DNA of 35,435 bases from Clostridiales bacterium. GTDB taxonomy: Bacteria > Bacillota > Clostridia > Oscillospirales > JAAYOS01. Location of the stretch: the NCBI GenBank assembly GCA_012520195.1, contig JAAYOS010000013.1, positions 1 to 35,435 on the forward strand, in the 5' to 3' direction. A program made the position numbers and the translations under genes. The notes below the pieces were generated by a model, which saw only the letters and a list, made by a program, of their open reading frames with translations, made no database searches and was not told the origin of the DNA. This document shows positions 1 through 8,018 of this stretch, piece after piece. Position 1 is the first letter of the stretch; each line of letters opens with the position of its first letter.

Positions 1-1
1 A

Positions 2-526
2 GATAGTTCCTTGGGTAACACTTGGAATGTCACTCACGCTGATGGGGTTTTAACATTTACACAAAAAACTGCAGAAGGTTTCGATGATCCCACATCATTT
101 AACGCCATCTTTGGATCAAAAGAAGACTTTAATCTGACACTCCAGATTGGTGACACAAACGAATCCTACCAGCAAGTTACCGTTTCTATACAAGATCTTA
201 GCTCAACAGGTCTTGGTATCAGTGGATTAAGAGTTGACTATCAATCAGCTGCAGCAGATTCCATAGCCGACATTAAAGCAGCAATCAACGTGGTTTCGAC
301 AAACCGTGCAAACCTCGGTGGACTGCAGAACCGCCTCGAACACACAATAAACAATCTGTCAGTAACCGAAGAGAACATGACAGCAGCCGAAGCCCGTATA
401 CGCGACGTAGACATGGCTAAGGAAATGATGGCCTACACAAAGAACAATGTTCTCACCCAGGCCGCACAGGCAATGCTTGCACAGGCAAACACTCAGCCAC
501 AAAGTGTCCTACAGCTGCTACAGTAG
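2..526 (+). CDS. hag: Flagellin, C-terminal part (5' end outside window)
   Basis: Flagellin is the secreted filament subunit. The frame is open from base 2 (D-S-S-L-G-N...), so the gene begins before the window; the TTG at 11 is not a real start. The last ~90 residues are the classic flagellin D0/D1 C-terminal helix: ADIKAAINVVSTNRANLGG, then a stretch with NRLEHTINNL, TAAEARIRDVDMAKEM and the end motif QANTQPQSVLQLLQ. The beta-rich part before it (residues 1-80 of the visible portion) is variable domain. The stop is at 524-526, followed by a strong hairpin. In Firmicutes with FliW and CsrA, both encoded further along, flagellin translation is normally the CsrA target; the 5' leader needed to check that is not in the window. 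The family call is secure. Confidence 0.96.
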   Translation, partial: DSSLGNTWNVTHADGVLTFTQKTAEGFDDPTSFNAIFGSKEDFNLTLQIGDTNESYQQVTVSIQDLSSTGLGISGLRVDYQSAAADSIADIKAAINVVSTNRANLGGLQNRLEHTINNLSVTEENMTAAEARIRDVDMAKEMMAYTKNNVLTQAAQAMLAQANTQPQSVLQLLQ

Positions 527-562
527 GTTTAATCAGAACTAAAAAGAAGCAAGTATACAAAA

Positions 563-606
563 ACCGGAAAGTCGCCTGAGAGATGGCGACTTTCCGGTCT
601 CTTTAG
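563..606. terminator. Bidirectional intrinsic terminator between flagellin and catalase
   Basis: A perfect 14-bp inverted repeat, 563-576 (ACCGGAAAGTCGCC) and 585-598, has an 8-base loop. On the plus strand it is followed by CTCTTTAG (a weak T tract) after the flagellin stop. On the minus strand it is followed by TTTTGTAT and lies about 60 bases past the catalase stop. The two genes converge on it, so it probably serves both. Confidence 0.88.
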
Positions 607-660
607 AACCAGAAGTGATAAATGAGGCTTTACTACAGTTTCTCTCGCGAATCTTGCCAA

Positions 661-2175
661 TTACATATCGGGCGACAAAGTAGCTTGAACACGCTCGGTG
701 TGACTGAGCTTTGCAAGCTCTTTAACTTTATCAAAGTTAAGGCCCGCCGCCATGGTGAAACGCTCACCGTATTCAGGATCTGCCAGATAGCAGTGTGTTG
801 CGTGGCGGTATTTAATGTTGACAGTTACACTGGCTATGTCTGTGACAGTGTTTTCGATCAAGATCTGCTTTTTGTCCTCAGCCAAAATACGCCACAGGTC
901 GCCGCCTGCACGGAAGCAGTCGTCGGTGGGGTCGTCCTTCGGGTCGTAGCGGTACATCGCACCTTCCAGGTCCAGTGGCGGCTCCATTACGCCCGGCTGC
1001 GCTGACCACAAGCCGTAGCTGTTCGGTGTGTACGCAGGCGTGCTGCCATAGTTGCCGTCAACACGCATTGCGCCATCACGGTGATAGTCACTTACCGGAA
1101 CTTTAGCACGGTTGACTGGAATCTGATTGTAGTTTACTCCTAGGCGGTAGCGCTGCGCATCTCCATAAGCAAAAAGCCTTCCCTGTAGGAATCGGTCCGG
1201 GCTAAACCCAATACCAGGCACAACATGTGCCGGTGTAAAAGCAGACTGTTCTACTTCTGCAAAGTAGTTTTCGGGGTTGCGGTTCAGTTCCAGAACACCT
1301 ACTTCAATAAGAGGGAACTCAGCTTTACGCCAGATCTTAGTTATATCGAATGGATTTTCGTAGTGGTTTTTTGCCTGCTCCTCTGTCATAATTTGAACAT
1401 ACATCTTCCACCTTGGATAGTCGCCGCGCTCAATAGCTTCGTACAGGTCTTTACCGTGATACTCCCTGTCCATTCCGTTGATTTTCGCTGCCTCCTCGTT
1501 TGAGAGGTTCTTTATGCCCTGCTGTGTTCTAAAGTGGAACTTACACCAAACACGCTCGTTATTAGCATTGTAGAACGAGAAGGTGTGCTCGCCAAAGAAG
1601 TGCATATTGCGGAATGATGCGGGGATTCCGCGGTCACTCATGACTATTGTGACCTGATGGAAGCACTCGGGGAGCAGCGTCCAGAAATCCCAGTTGTTTT
1701 GAGCGGACCGGCGGCCTGTTCGGGGATCGCGTTTGACAGCCCTGTTCAAATCGGCGAAGTTGTGCACATCTCTGATAAAGAAGGTGGGTGTGTTGTTTCC
1801 AACAAGATCCCAGTTGCCCTCCTCGGTGTAGAACTTGACAGCTACTCCCCGGATGTCACGCTCGCAGTCGGCAGCACCCCGCTCACCAGCAACGGTGGAA
1901 AATCGGATGAATACCTCCGTCTCTGCACCTGGCTGCAGGACTTTCGCCTTTGTGTACTTTGAAATGTCGTGGGTCACTGTGAATTTTCCGTAGGCCCCCC
2001 ATCCCTTTGCATGCATGCGGCGCTCCGGAATGACTTCTCGGTTAAAGTGGGCCATTTTCTCCATTAGCCACACATCCTGCATCACAACCGGGCCTCGAGG
2101 TCCTGCAGTAATGGAATTTTCATTGTCGGGTACTGGTGCTCCAACTTCATTTGTCAGCTTTTTGTATTTTTCCAT
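661..2175 (-). CDS. katA: Haem catalase (monofunctional, small-subunit type)
   Basis: Catalase converts 2 H2O2 to water and oxygen in the cytoplasm; no signal peptide is visible. The protein has 504 aa, the usual length of small-subunit catalases. Visible signatures are the distal-haem motif [15 protein letters not shown] with His55, [11 protein letters not shown] with the distal Asn at 127/128, RDPRTGRR at 150-156, [14 protein letters not shown] at 197-210, and the proximal haem ligand motif [14 protein letters not shown] with Tyr337. The Gly after that Tyr stands where many catalases have Pro. The ATG at 2173-2175 is preceded by AAAGGAG at a normal distance. It is transcribed towards flagellin, with the membrane-protein gene (2249-2911) 73 bases upstream on the same strand. 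I see no clear PerR box. Parts of the gene look richer in G+C than the flagellar genes (41 of 60 bases at 901-960), which would fit acquisition, but this is only a spot count. Confidence 0.97.
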   Translation of the reverse strand: MEKYKKLTNEVGAPVPDNENSITAGPRGPVVMQDVWLMEKMAHFNREVIPERRMHAKGWGAYGKFTVTHDISKYTKAKVLQPGAETEVFIRFSTVAGERGAADCERDIRGVAVKFYTEEGNWDLVGNNTPTFFIRDVHNFADLNRAVKRDPRTGRRSAQNNWDFWTLLPECFHQVTIVMSDRGIPASFRNMHFFGEHTFSFYNANNERVWCKFHFRTQQGIKNLSNEEAAKINGMDREYHGKDLYEAIERGDYPRWKMYVQIMTEEQAKNHYENPFDITKIWRKAEFPLIEVGVLELNRNPENYFAEVEQSAFTPAHVVPGIGFSPDRFLQGRLFAYGDAQRYRLGVNYNQIPVNRAKVPVSDYHRDGAMRVDGNYGSTPAYTPNSYGLWSAQPGVMEPPLDLEGAMYRYDPKDDPTDDCFRAGGDLWRILAEDKKQILIENTVTDIASVTVNIKYRHATHCYLADPEYGERFTMAAGLNFDKVKELAKLSHTERVQATLSPDM

Positions 2176-2248
2176 CTTTTGTACTCCTTTCTTATATTGG
2201 TCATTCGATTAAACTACAGTAGAGCAAAAGGGGAAGACGGGACAGGTA

Positions 2249-2911
2249 TTAGAGCAACATGAATATTAATAGCAACCACACATATGTACATGTTTTTGGC
2301 AGCATTAACATACCAACTTTAGGGTTTGTGTTTGCCCAAAGTACGACCGGAATATAGAAAAGAAAGCTCAAGACAACAGCAAGCCAGACCAAACCTATGC
2401 CTGGCAAAAGATTTCTATTTATATAAAATAGACCCGCAACAATCATCCCTTGTATGACAAACGGGACGTTCCGATATATCCCCCAGCTGACAGGGGCATA
2501 CCTCTCATACCACTTGTTCTGTGGCAGAAGGCAAAGTACAATGCGAACAGCTGCTGATATGTACACCAGACTGGTCCAAAAGGTGATGATTTTCATCGGG
2601 GCTGTTGCAGAAAACATATGTAATCCGATATTCCAAAGAATTATGTAGAATATTGTCATTGTGATTGAGGCGATTTGCTTTCCACGCCCAAGTGCAGATC
2701 TTAGTCGAGGTTCATCGCCTTTAAATATTACGTATATCCTTGGAGCAAGATGAAACGAATCTCCGCCAACCAGAACTAGTGCCATCAATGCGGCCATCAA
2801 TCGTACAGTGCTTTGACCTGAGGTTAACAGCATCATGATCCCAATTGTCAGTGCACCGGAGAGATAAACTAGATCGAATATCGCTTCAACTTTACCGAAC
2901 ACACGTTTCAC
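2249..2911 (-). CDS. Hypothetical seven-helix membrane protein
   Basis: I do not recognise the family with confidence. The 220-aa protein is very hydrophobic, with about seven predicted membrane segments near residues 11-29, 36-56, 80-100, 108-128, 148-166, 170-192 and 203-219. A charged cytoplasmic-looking loop (FKGDEPRLRSALGRGK, residues 63-78) follows helix 2. The stretch GGDSFHLAPR (49-58), with polar D51 and H54 at the end of helix 2, is the most motif-like part. There is no signal peptide and no enzymatic signature. The ATG at 2909-2911 has a modest GGTGG ribosome site. It lies 73 bases upstream of katA on the same strand, so the two may be co-transcribed. Upstream, TGTGGTAAAAT on the minus strand resembles an extended -10 element without a good -35. 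Confidence 0.8.
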   Translation of the reverse strand: MKRVFGKVEAIFDLVYLSGALTIGIMMLLTSGQSTVRLMAALMALVLVGGDSFHLAPRIYVIFKGDEPRLRSALGRGKQIASITMTIFYIILWNIGLHMFSATAPMKIITFWTSLVYISAAVRIVLCLLPQNKWYERYAPVSWGIYRNVPFVIQGMIVAGLFYINRNLLPGIGLVWLAVVLSFLFYIPVVLWANTNPKVGMLMLPKTCTYVWLLLIFMLL

Positions 2912-3111
2912 TATACCACCGCTAATCCTAAGTTTATTTTTTCTATCTTTTACATTTTACCACATAAATCGACATATTTCCTCATAAATGTTTGTGCAGC
3001 ATCTAAAAAACGTTGGAAATATATTCTTCATGTTATTGCACATGCTGCGGGCTACGGCAACTATCAACCTTTTGTGGCGCAACAAATTGCTCAGTAATTT
3101 ACCCAAATAGC

Positions 3112-3138
3112 TAAAGTTTTCAATGATTTGCTCGATAT
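3112..3138 (+). promoter_or_regulatory. Candidate sigma-28 (SigD) promoter for the flgM operon
   Basis: TAAA at 3112-3115, a 15-base spacer, and CTCGATAT at 3131-3138 match the Bacillus SigD pattern TAAA-N15-GCCGATAT at 10 of 12 positions with correct spacing. It lies about 70 bases ahead of flgM in an otherwise non-coding 294-base gap (2912-3205), the only other gap near 300 bases besides the fliE leader. flgM promoters are typically sigma-28 dependent, which fits. Confidence 0.7.
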
Positions 3139-3205
3139 CTACATATAGAGGTCATCACGACCTGCAATGCGACGATTTGATTTCAGTTTATGATCGGAGT
3201 TTATT

Positions 3206-3523
3206 ATGAAGATAAAGCCAACAAACATTAGCAACATTGCACGTCTTTATCAACAGAATATGAAAAGTCAGCGTTCAAACGGCGAAGGCGCAAAGATTAC
3301 AAGACAGGATGTTGTTGAAATTAGTAAAGAGGGAGCTAAGCGCTCTGAATTTGAAGGTGTCGTGCGGTCTGTTGCCGCTGAGGTGTCGAGAAATGTGTCG
3401 GCTGAAACATTGAAGAGGCTGCGTCAGCAAGTTGATAGAGGTGAGTATTCGGTCTCCTCGCAAGATATAGCTCGTGCAATTCTAACGAAAATAAACATCC
3501 TGAATGGAGAAGAAAATGAATAG
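3206..3523 (+). CDS. flgM: Anti-sigma-28 factor FlgM
   Basis: FlgM binds the flagellar sigma factor (SigD/FliA) and holds it inactive until it is exported through the finished hook-basal body. The 105-aa size and pattern fit the family: a flexible polar N-terminus with D-x-V-E-I-S (35-40), and a C-terminal helix pair with the typical RQQVDRGEYSVSSQDIARAIL segment (split here as RQQVDRGEYS and VSSQDIARAIL, about residues 73-92). The start ATG at 3206 follows CGGAG at 3195-3199. It is first in the operon behind a candidate SigD promoter, and its partner sigma factor is encoded at 34440-35237. The stop overlaps the start of flgN by 8 bases, suggesting coupled translation of anti-sigma factor and export chaperone. 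Confidence 0.93.
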   Translation: MKIKPTNISNIARLYQQNMKSQRSNGEGAKITRQDVVEISKEGAKRSEFEGVVRSVAAEVSRNVSAETLKRLRQQVDRGEYSVSSQDIARAILTKINILNGEENE

Positions 3524-3935
3524 GTTCAAAGACCTCTGTGTGTTTTTCGAGGAGTATGCCTCCTTTCTAGAGGACATGGAGCTTGTCCAGAAGGAAAAAC
3601 TGGAGTCGGTGTTGTCCGGAGACCTGCAGAGAATGGAGAGCTCTATCAAGACTCAGCAGGCATATGCAATGAGACTTGAAAACATTGAATCAAAGCGCAT
3701 CAGGACTCAAGAAGCGGCCGGGTTTTCCAATTACACTTTTTCTCAGCTTATCGAAGCGGCTGAACCGGCGGTGCGAAACGAGCTGCGTGCTCTGCTCGTT
3801 CGTGCACAGAACGCCCTATCAAACATTCAGCATTTCAACAGCAAGGCACTTGAGGTGTCACGTGAGAATCTCCGGACATTGGAGGCTGAGGGCGTTACAG
3901 ACTTGAAAGGGCACAGCATCGAGAGCAGAGCGTAG
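3516..3935 (+). CDS. flgN: FlgN-type export chaperone for FlgK/FlgL
   Basis: FlgN is a small cytoplasmic helical chaperone that delivers the hook-filament junction proteins FlgK and FlgL to the export gate. The 139-aa protein is almost entirely helical and charged (EYASFLEDMELVQKEKLESV at about 11-30, then a long heptad-like stretch). It sits directly between flgM and flgK, the standard FlgN place in Firmicutes. Start choice: an ATG at 3504 is in frame, but the ATG at 3516 has GGAGAAG (3506-3512) just upstream, so translation probably starts there, within the end of flgM. The family is poorly conserved in sequence, so the call leans on position as well as on helical pattern. Confidence 0.87.
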   Translation: MNRFKDLCVFFEEYASFLEDMELVQKEKLESVLSGDLQRMESSIKTQQAYAMRLENIESKRIRTQEAAGFSNYTFSQLIEAAEPAVRNELRALLVRAQNALSNIQHFNSKALEVSRENLRTLEAEGVTDLKGHSIESRA

Positions 3936-3972
3936 TTTAGCTTGTTCGCAAAACCTATAGACGGAGGATAGA

Positions 3973-5475
3973 ATGAGTAGCACATTTCTTGGTATAGAGG
4001 CAGCAAAAAGAGGCCTAAACGCAAATCAAGTTGCTTTGAACATAACTGGTAACAACGTAGCGAATATTTCTTCTGAGGGTTACACCCGTCAACGTGTAGA
4101 TACAGTTTCTTTGGCGATTTCCGGTCAGAGCTCTCGTTATGCACTCAATCAGGCATCCTTAGCAGGACAGGGTGTGACGGTACGCGGCATTTCACAAATA
4201 CGCGATGCCTTTATTGACCGCCGTTACAGGGATGAGGTCTCTGAACAGGAGTACTATCAAAAGTCCCTTGACGTTATGTACGACATCGAATCGGTACTAG
4301 ATGAGTACAACATGAGTGGACTTAAGGGCGCGCTTTCAGACCTCTATACTGCCCTGAGCGACTTAAGTATGAACGCAGACCAGACTGTAAATGCCAACAT
4401 AGTGCTTACCGCCGCTAAAGATATCACGGCAATACTAAACAACTTTAGTACAAAGCTGAATATAGTCCGCTCACAGCAGGTAGAGAACCTCGCCACCGAT
4501 ATAAATGACGTAAACACAATCCTTAAGCGTATTTCCGATCTCAACTACGCAATTAATCAGGAAGTGTTTACAAATAGCATAAATAATGCGGCGACGGCTT
4601 CAGCTTACGGTCCAAACGAGCTGATAGACGAGAGGAGTATGCTAATTGACAAGCTTGCTGCTTTCGCCAATATATCGGTAGAGCAGAATCCAAACGGATC
4701 TGTACATATAAAGCTGAACGGAAAGACCGCAGTGAACGGAACAGAGTATCATCCACTCAATCTTGTTCGTCATGATGACGAAAGCGTCTCTGTTATGTGG
4801 CTGGGCACCGGAGAGACCGTTTCTCTAAAGACAGGGTCTCTAGTAGCTTCTGTGGCGATGATAAACGGCCGTGGACCCGAAGCGACGGGGCGGGAAAGGT
4901 ATGACAAAGGGATTCCATATTTTATCGACGTCATCGACAGCTTTGCTGAGAATCTAATGGTCGAGCTTAACAATGTAATACCTGTAAAGAATGCCTCGAC
5001 AGAGGGGTTGACAGAATATAAGATGCTCTTCTCAGCTGGGGGAGCTGAAAAGGTCAATGCAGGAAATATCATTATAAGTGACGAGTGGAGAAATAACCCC
5101 GCTTTTATAATCGATGACTCGGTAGATGCTGACGGCAATTTCGATAATACCTATATAATTTCAGCTCTTGCACTATTTGATAAGACACTGAACTTTAGAG
5201 GTGTAGAGGCTACATTTGAGGAGTATGTAAACTATTACAACACCACAGAGCTGGGTCAGCTGGTCACATTTTTGGAAGGCCGTTTGGAGACATCAAGCTC
5301 AATTTCGAACATGCTTCTGGACCAAAGAGACTCGGTTTCTGCCGTCTCACTGGATGAAGAGGGAGCAAACCTAATACAGTATCAGAAGGCATACAACGCC
5401 ATTGCCCGTGTGATGACCGCCTTTGACGAGATGCTTGATATTCTTATAAATAGAGTTGGTGTTGTGGGCAGATAG
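3973..5475 (+). CDS. flgK: Flagellar hook-associated protein 1 (FlgK)
   Basis: FlgK is an exported junction protein between hook and filament. It has 500 aa, within the family range. The N-terminus carries the rod/hook-type motif FLGIEAAKRGLNANQVALN followed by ITGNNVANISSEGYTRQRV (residues 4-41). The C-terminal helix (SVSAVSLDEEGANLIQYQKA followed by YNAIARVMTAFDEMLDILIN) is the typical axial-protein D0 region. The ATG at 3973 is preceded by ACGGAGGA at a good distance. It is followed by flgL 63 bases downstream. Confidence 0.97.
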   Translation: MSSTFLGIEAAKRGLNANQVALNITGNNVANISSEGYTRQRVDTVSLAISGQSSRYALNQASLAGQGVTVRGISQIRDAFIDRRYRDEVSEQEYYQKSLDVMYDIESVLDEYNMSGLKGALSDLYTALSDLSMNADQTVNANIVLTAAKDITAILNNFSTKLNIVRSQQVENLATDINDVNTILKRISDLNYAINQEVFTNSINNAATASAYGPNELIDERSMLIDKLAAFANISVEQNPNGSVHIKLNGKTAVNGTEYHPLNLVRHDDESVSVMWLGTGETVSLKTGSLVASVAMINGRGPEATGRERYDKGIPYFIDVIDSFAENLMVELNNVIPVKNASTEGLTEYKMLFSAGGAEKVNAGNIIISDEWRNNPAFIIDDSVDADGNFDNTYIISALALFDKTLNFRGVEATFEEYVNYYNTTELGQLVTFLEGRLETSSSISNMLLDQRDSVSAVSLDEEGANLIQYQKAYNAIARVMTAFDEMLDILINRVGVVGR

Positions 5476-5538
5476 CAATAGTTTGAAAATCGTTCAAGAC
5501 AGCATATTTAGTAGCATATTCGGAAAGGGACGTTCAAG

Positions 5539-6570
5539 ATGAGGATCACAAACAGCTCTATTATGCGGAATTACCTGGGTAATCTCCATTCTAGTATAAA
5601 TAACCTATCGAAATCTAATGAGAGACTCTCTTCAATGCGCAAGTACTCAAAATCATCCGAGAACACCACTGAGGCATCGAAAGCCTTTACAGTTAGGGAT
5701 CAGCTCTATAAAAACGAGCAGTATCTGAGTAACATTGAATACTCTATTGATGAGTTTAGCGCAGCGGAGACCAGTCTTCTGACAATAAATTCTCTTTTGC
5801 AGACAGTTCAGGAGAGAAGCATCAGGGCCAATACCGGAACCATCGATGAGACTGGTCGCAGTGTTATAGCCAAAGAGATTGAGAACATAAAGGGTCAGGT
5901 TCTACAGTCCATCAATATCAAGTTTGGAATCAGATACCTATTCGGTAACTCCAATAACGAAGGGCCACCTTTCTCGGTTGATGACGAAGGTATGCTCGCA
6001 TACAATGGTATAAGGGTTGCAGACATGGTTTCGGACTCGTCTACCGGTAAACTTATGTACAAAAACCCCGCTTACGATCCGACAGATGCTGCTTCGAAAC
6101 AGTACATTGAGGTTCCAAAAAACAAGGACGTTTATATGGATGTTGGATTGGGGATCAAGGTTGTTGGAAATGAAGTGATGCCCAGCTCAGCAATCAAGAT
6201 ATCCTCCTCAGGAATCGAAGCGATTGGATTTGGAGAAAACAATCTTTACGATCTACTGACCGATATCGAAAATAGTCTGCGAACCGGAGAGATGACAGAT
6301 ATCGACAAAAAACTAGAAGCCCTGGCAGACCATAAAGATAACATCTTAATCCATGTTACCGATTTGGGCAGCAGGACCTCGTACTTGGAGAAGAGCAAGG
6401 AGCGAATTGAAAACGAGGTATTCAACTTGAAGGTGAAGCAGAGGGGACTTGAGGCGGTCGATCTGGAGTATGAGACAATCAACAATAAGAGTCTCGAGAT
6501 GGCGTGGATGATAAATCTACAGCTTGGAAGCCAGATATTGCCCGCATCGATTTTTGATTTCCTAAGATAG
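5539..6570 (+). CDS. flgL: Flagellar hook-associated protein 3 (FlgL)
   Basis: FlgL is the second hook-filament junction protein and resembles flagellin. The 343-aa protein starts with MRITNSSIMRNYLGNLHSSI followed by NNLSKSNERLSSMRKYSKSS, the flagellin-like N-terminal helix with conserved RI(T)NS and L-S-R/M-K features. It ends with a helix containing LEYETINNKSLEMAWMINLQ, the FlgL C-terminal pattern, though the usual A-L-x-S/T heptads are partly degraded. The middle (about 120-240) is the variable domain. AAAGGGA lies 8 bases before the ATG. It forms the pair flgK-flgL with FlgN as upstream chaperone. Confidence 0.94.
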   Translation: MRITNSSIMRNYLGNLHSSINNLSKSNERLSSMRKYSKSSENTTEASKAFTVRDQLYKNEQYLSNIEYSIDEFSAAETSLLTINSLLQTVQERSIRANTGTIDETGRSVIAKEIENIKGQVLQSINIKFGIRYLFGNSNNEGPPFSVDDEGMLAYNGIRVADMVSDSSTGKLMYKNPAYDPTDAASKQYIEVPKNKDVYMDVGLGIKVVGNEVMPSSAIKISSSGIEAIGFGENNLYDLLTDIENSLRTGEMTDIDKKLEALADHKDNILIHVTDLGSRTSYLEKSKERIENEVFNLKVKQRGLEAVDLEYETINNKSLEMAWMINLQLGSQILPASIFDFLR

Positions 6571-6642
6571 TTGGTATCCTATTGGAAGCACATCAGTAGT
6601 AAATGAGCATATATATTAGTTAAGGCAAAGGAGTGTGAAGCT

Positions 6643-7236
6643 ATGCATCTTCTTAGAATTACTACCATTCCGCTAAAACTAAAGATGAATATCCAGATGG
6701 CTAAACTACAGATCAGCCAGGGTTCTGCTCAGATGAGACAGAGCTCAGAGGATGTAAAGCTTTTGACAAAACAGAGTAATGTGAAGGTGAACATAAACAC
6801 ATACGGTGCAAGAAAGAGATTGGGACTGCTCAACAGCAAAGACTTTATTAAAGCGGCAGCCGTCCACGGAGAGCAAAAGGCAGAACAGGCAATGGCCCAG
6901 TATTCAGAGTTAGGGAACAGGCTTGCAATGGCTCACAAAGGCGTTACGGCCGCTCAAGCTGCTTATAGGGCCCCCATAGAAGTACCGTCTACAGAAACAG
7001 CTTTCCAACCCGGAGCTGGTGCTCAGTTTAGTGTAGTTGACGCCAAACTTGAAATACAGTATGCACCCGCTAAACTCAACCTAAATTGGGACAACTCCCA
7101 TACTTCTTTGGAGTACGTTCCGGGAGGGCTAGAGATTGAGGTTGAACAGTATCCCAGAATTGAAATAGAGTACATGGGCTCACCAAGTTACGTTCCTCCG
7201 AGTGCAGAGCCCGGTTACACTGAAGAGGACATATAG
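6643..7236 (+). CDS. DUF6470 / YviE-like flagellar-operon protein
   Basis: Function unknown. In Bacillus subtilis the gene yviE lies between flgL and fliW-csrA, and this 197-aa gene occupies exactly that place. Visible features are an N-terminal segment TIPLKLKMNIQMAKLQISQG (about 8-27), a middle helical part rich in Ala and Gln (70-110), and a C-terminal part with repeated short beta-strand patterns ending in E-I-E/Q-Y (KLEIQYAPAKLNLNW, GLEIEVEQYPRIEIEY at about 135-178), typical of DUF6470 proteins. There is no signal peptide and no membrane segment. AAAGGAG precedes the ATG at 6643. I rely on position plus this strand pattern. Confidence 0.8.
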   Translation: MHLLRITTIPLKLKMNIQMAKLQISQGSAQMRQSSEDVKLLTKQSNVKVNINTYGARKRLGLLNSKDFIKAAAVHGEQKAEQAMAQYSELGNRLAMAHKGVTAAQAAYRAPIEVPSTETAFQPGAGAQFSVVDAKLEIQYAPAKLNLNWDNSHTSLEYVPGGLEIEVEQYPRIEIEYMGSPSYVPPSAEPGYTEEDI

Positions 7237-7297
7237 AAAGATTATAGCGGGGAGCAGCCCAGGCTCTCACGCATCTTAGATATTCGAGGTGAATACT

Positions 7298-7765
7298 ATG
7301 GAGGTTCAAACAAGAGATTTTGGCACAGTGGTTCTTGAAGAGCTAAAAACGATTAAATTTGTTGAGCCGATATTCGGTTTTGAGGAATATGACGAATTTG
7401 TATTACTCTCAGAAAGCGAGTTCGGAGAGGGCATTCTTTGGCTGCAGTCTTTAGAAGAACCTGATTTATGCTTTATAATAACTGATCCGCGCCTGACATA
7501 TCCCGACTACCATCCTGAACTGACGCCAGGCGTTAAAGAAAAGCTGTCTTCAAAGGGCATAAAAGATCCAGTTTTTTGGACAATTGCTGTGTTACGCGAA
7601 GAGTTTGCAAACTCAACAATAAACTTAAAGAGTCCAGTATTGATAGATTCGGAGACAAGATACGCCGCACAAGTAATATTGGAAGGGGACTATCCCATAC
7701 GAGCCCCCCTAATGCCACAGGAAGGGGGAGCCCAAGATGCTGGTCTTGACAAGGAAAAAAGGTGA
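7298..7765 (+). CDS. fliW: Flagellar assembly factor FliW
   Basis: FliW binds flagellin in the cytoplasm and also binds CsrA, relieving CsrA repression of flagellin translation. The 155-aa protein matches the family: a strand pattern around IKFVEPIFGFEEYDEFVLL (about 19-37; the family's GL.GF....F.L region), GEGILWLQSLEEPDLCFIIT and LKSPVLIDSETRYAAQVIL near the C-terminus (the N-L..P..in......QvIL pattern). Start choice: a GTG at 7289 is in frame but overlaps the ribosome site GAGGTG (7286-7291), so the ATG at 7298 is preferred. The 3' end overlaps csrA by 29 bases, the usual fliW-csrA arrangement. Confidence 0.95.
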   Translation: MEVQTRDFGTVVLEELKTIKFVEPIFGFEEYDEFVLLSESEFGEGILWLQSLEEPDLCFIITDPRLTYPDYHPELTPGVKEKLSSKGIKDPVFWTIAVLREEFANSTINLKSPVLIDSETRYAAQVILEGDYPIRAPLMPQEGGAQDAGLDKEKR

Positions 7766-8018
7766 ATCCCTAATAATCGGAGACAATACCGAGCTTTATA
7801 TCATGGAAGTTACGGGCGATAGCGTAAAAATCGGTATCGAAGCGCCCAAGTCGGTAAAGATTCTCCGCAGTGAGTTGGTTTCCACTGTTGAACAGAATAA
7901 AATGGCCGCTAGTGCAAAGGTTGACAGACATATCCTCGAAATGCTTGTTAACAGAAATTCAGAGAATATGGCTGATCAGTCAGGGGTTAAAGAAGACGCG
8001 GCTATAGACGAAGGCTGA
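7737..8018 (+). CDS. csrA: Translational regulator CsrA, with extended C-terminus
   Basis: CsrA is an RNA-binding dimer that blocks ribosome access at GGA motifs; in FliW-containing bacteria its main target is flagellin mRNA. The N-terminus MLVLTRKKGESLIIGD, with Leu4 and Arg6, and the second RNA-contact segment IGIEAPKSVKILRSEL, with Arg44, are intact. The protein has 93 aa, longer than the usual 60-75; the extra C-terminus (about 60-93) is polar and ends in an acidic tail. GAAGGGGGA (7721-7729) precedes the ATG. The stop at 8016-8018 touches the stop of the minus-strand gene, with no base between. Confidence 0.95.
   Translation: MLVLTRKKGESLIIGDNTELYIMEVTGDSVKIGIEAPKSVKILRSELVSTVEQNKMAASAKVDRHILEMLVNRNSENMADQSGVKEDAAIDEG

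Noticed and set aside
622-1962. Plus-strand open frames across the catalase gene (for example 622-1005, 1225-1503, 1657-1962)
   Set aside because: They are shadows of katA: no ribosome sites, no recognisable protein features, and katA has all its active-site residues.
7338-7373. Perfect sigma-28 -10 box GCCGATAT inside fliW
   Set aside because: At a 15-base spacing the upstream four bases are AAAC, not TAAA, and the site is in coding sequence for E-P-I. A single 8-mer match is expected by chance in a window of this size.
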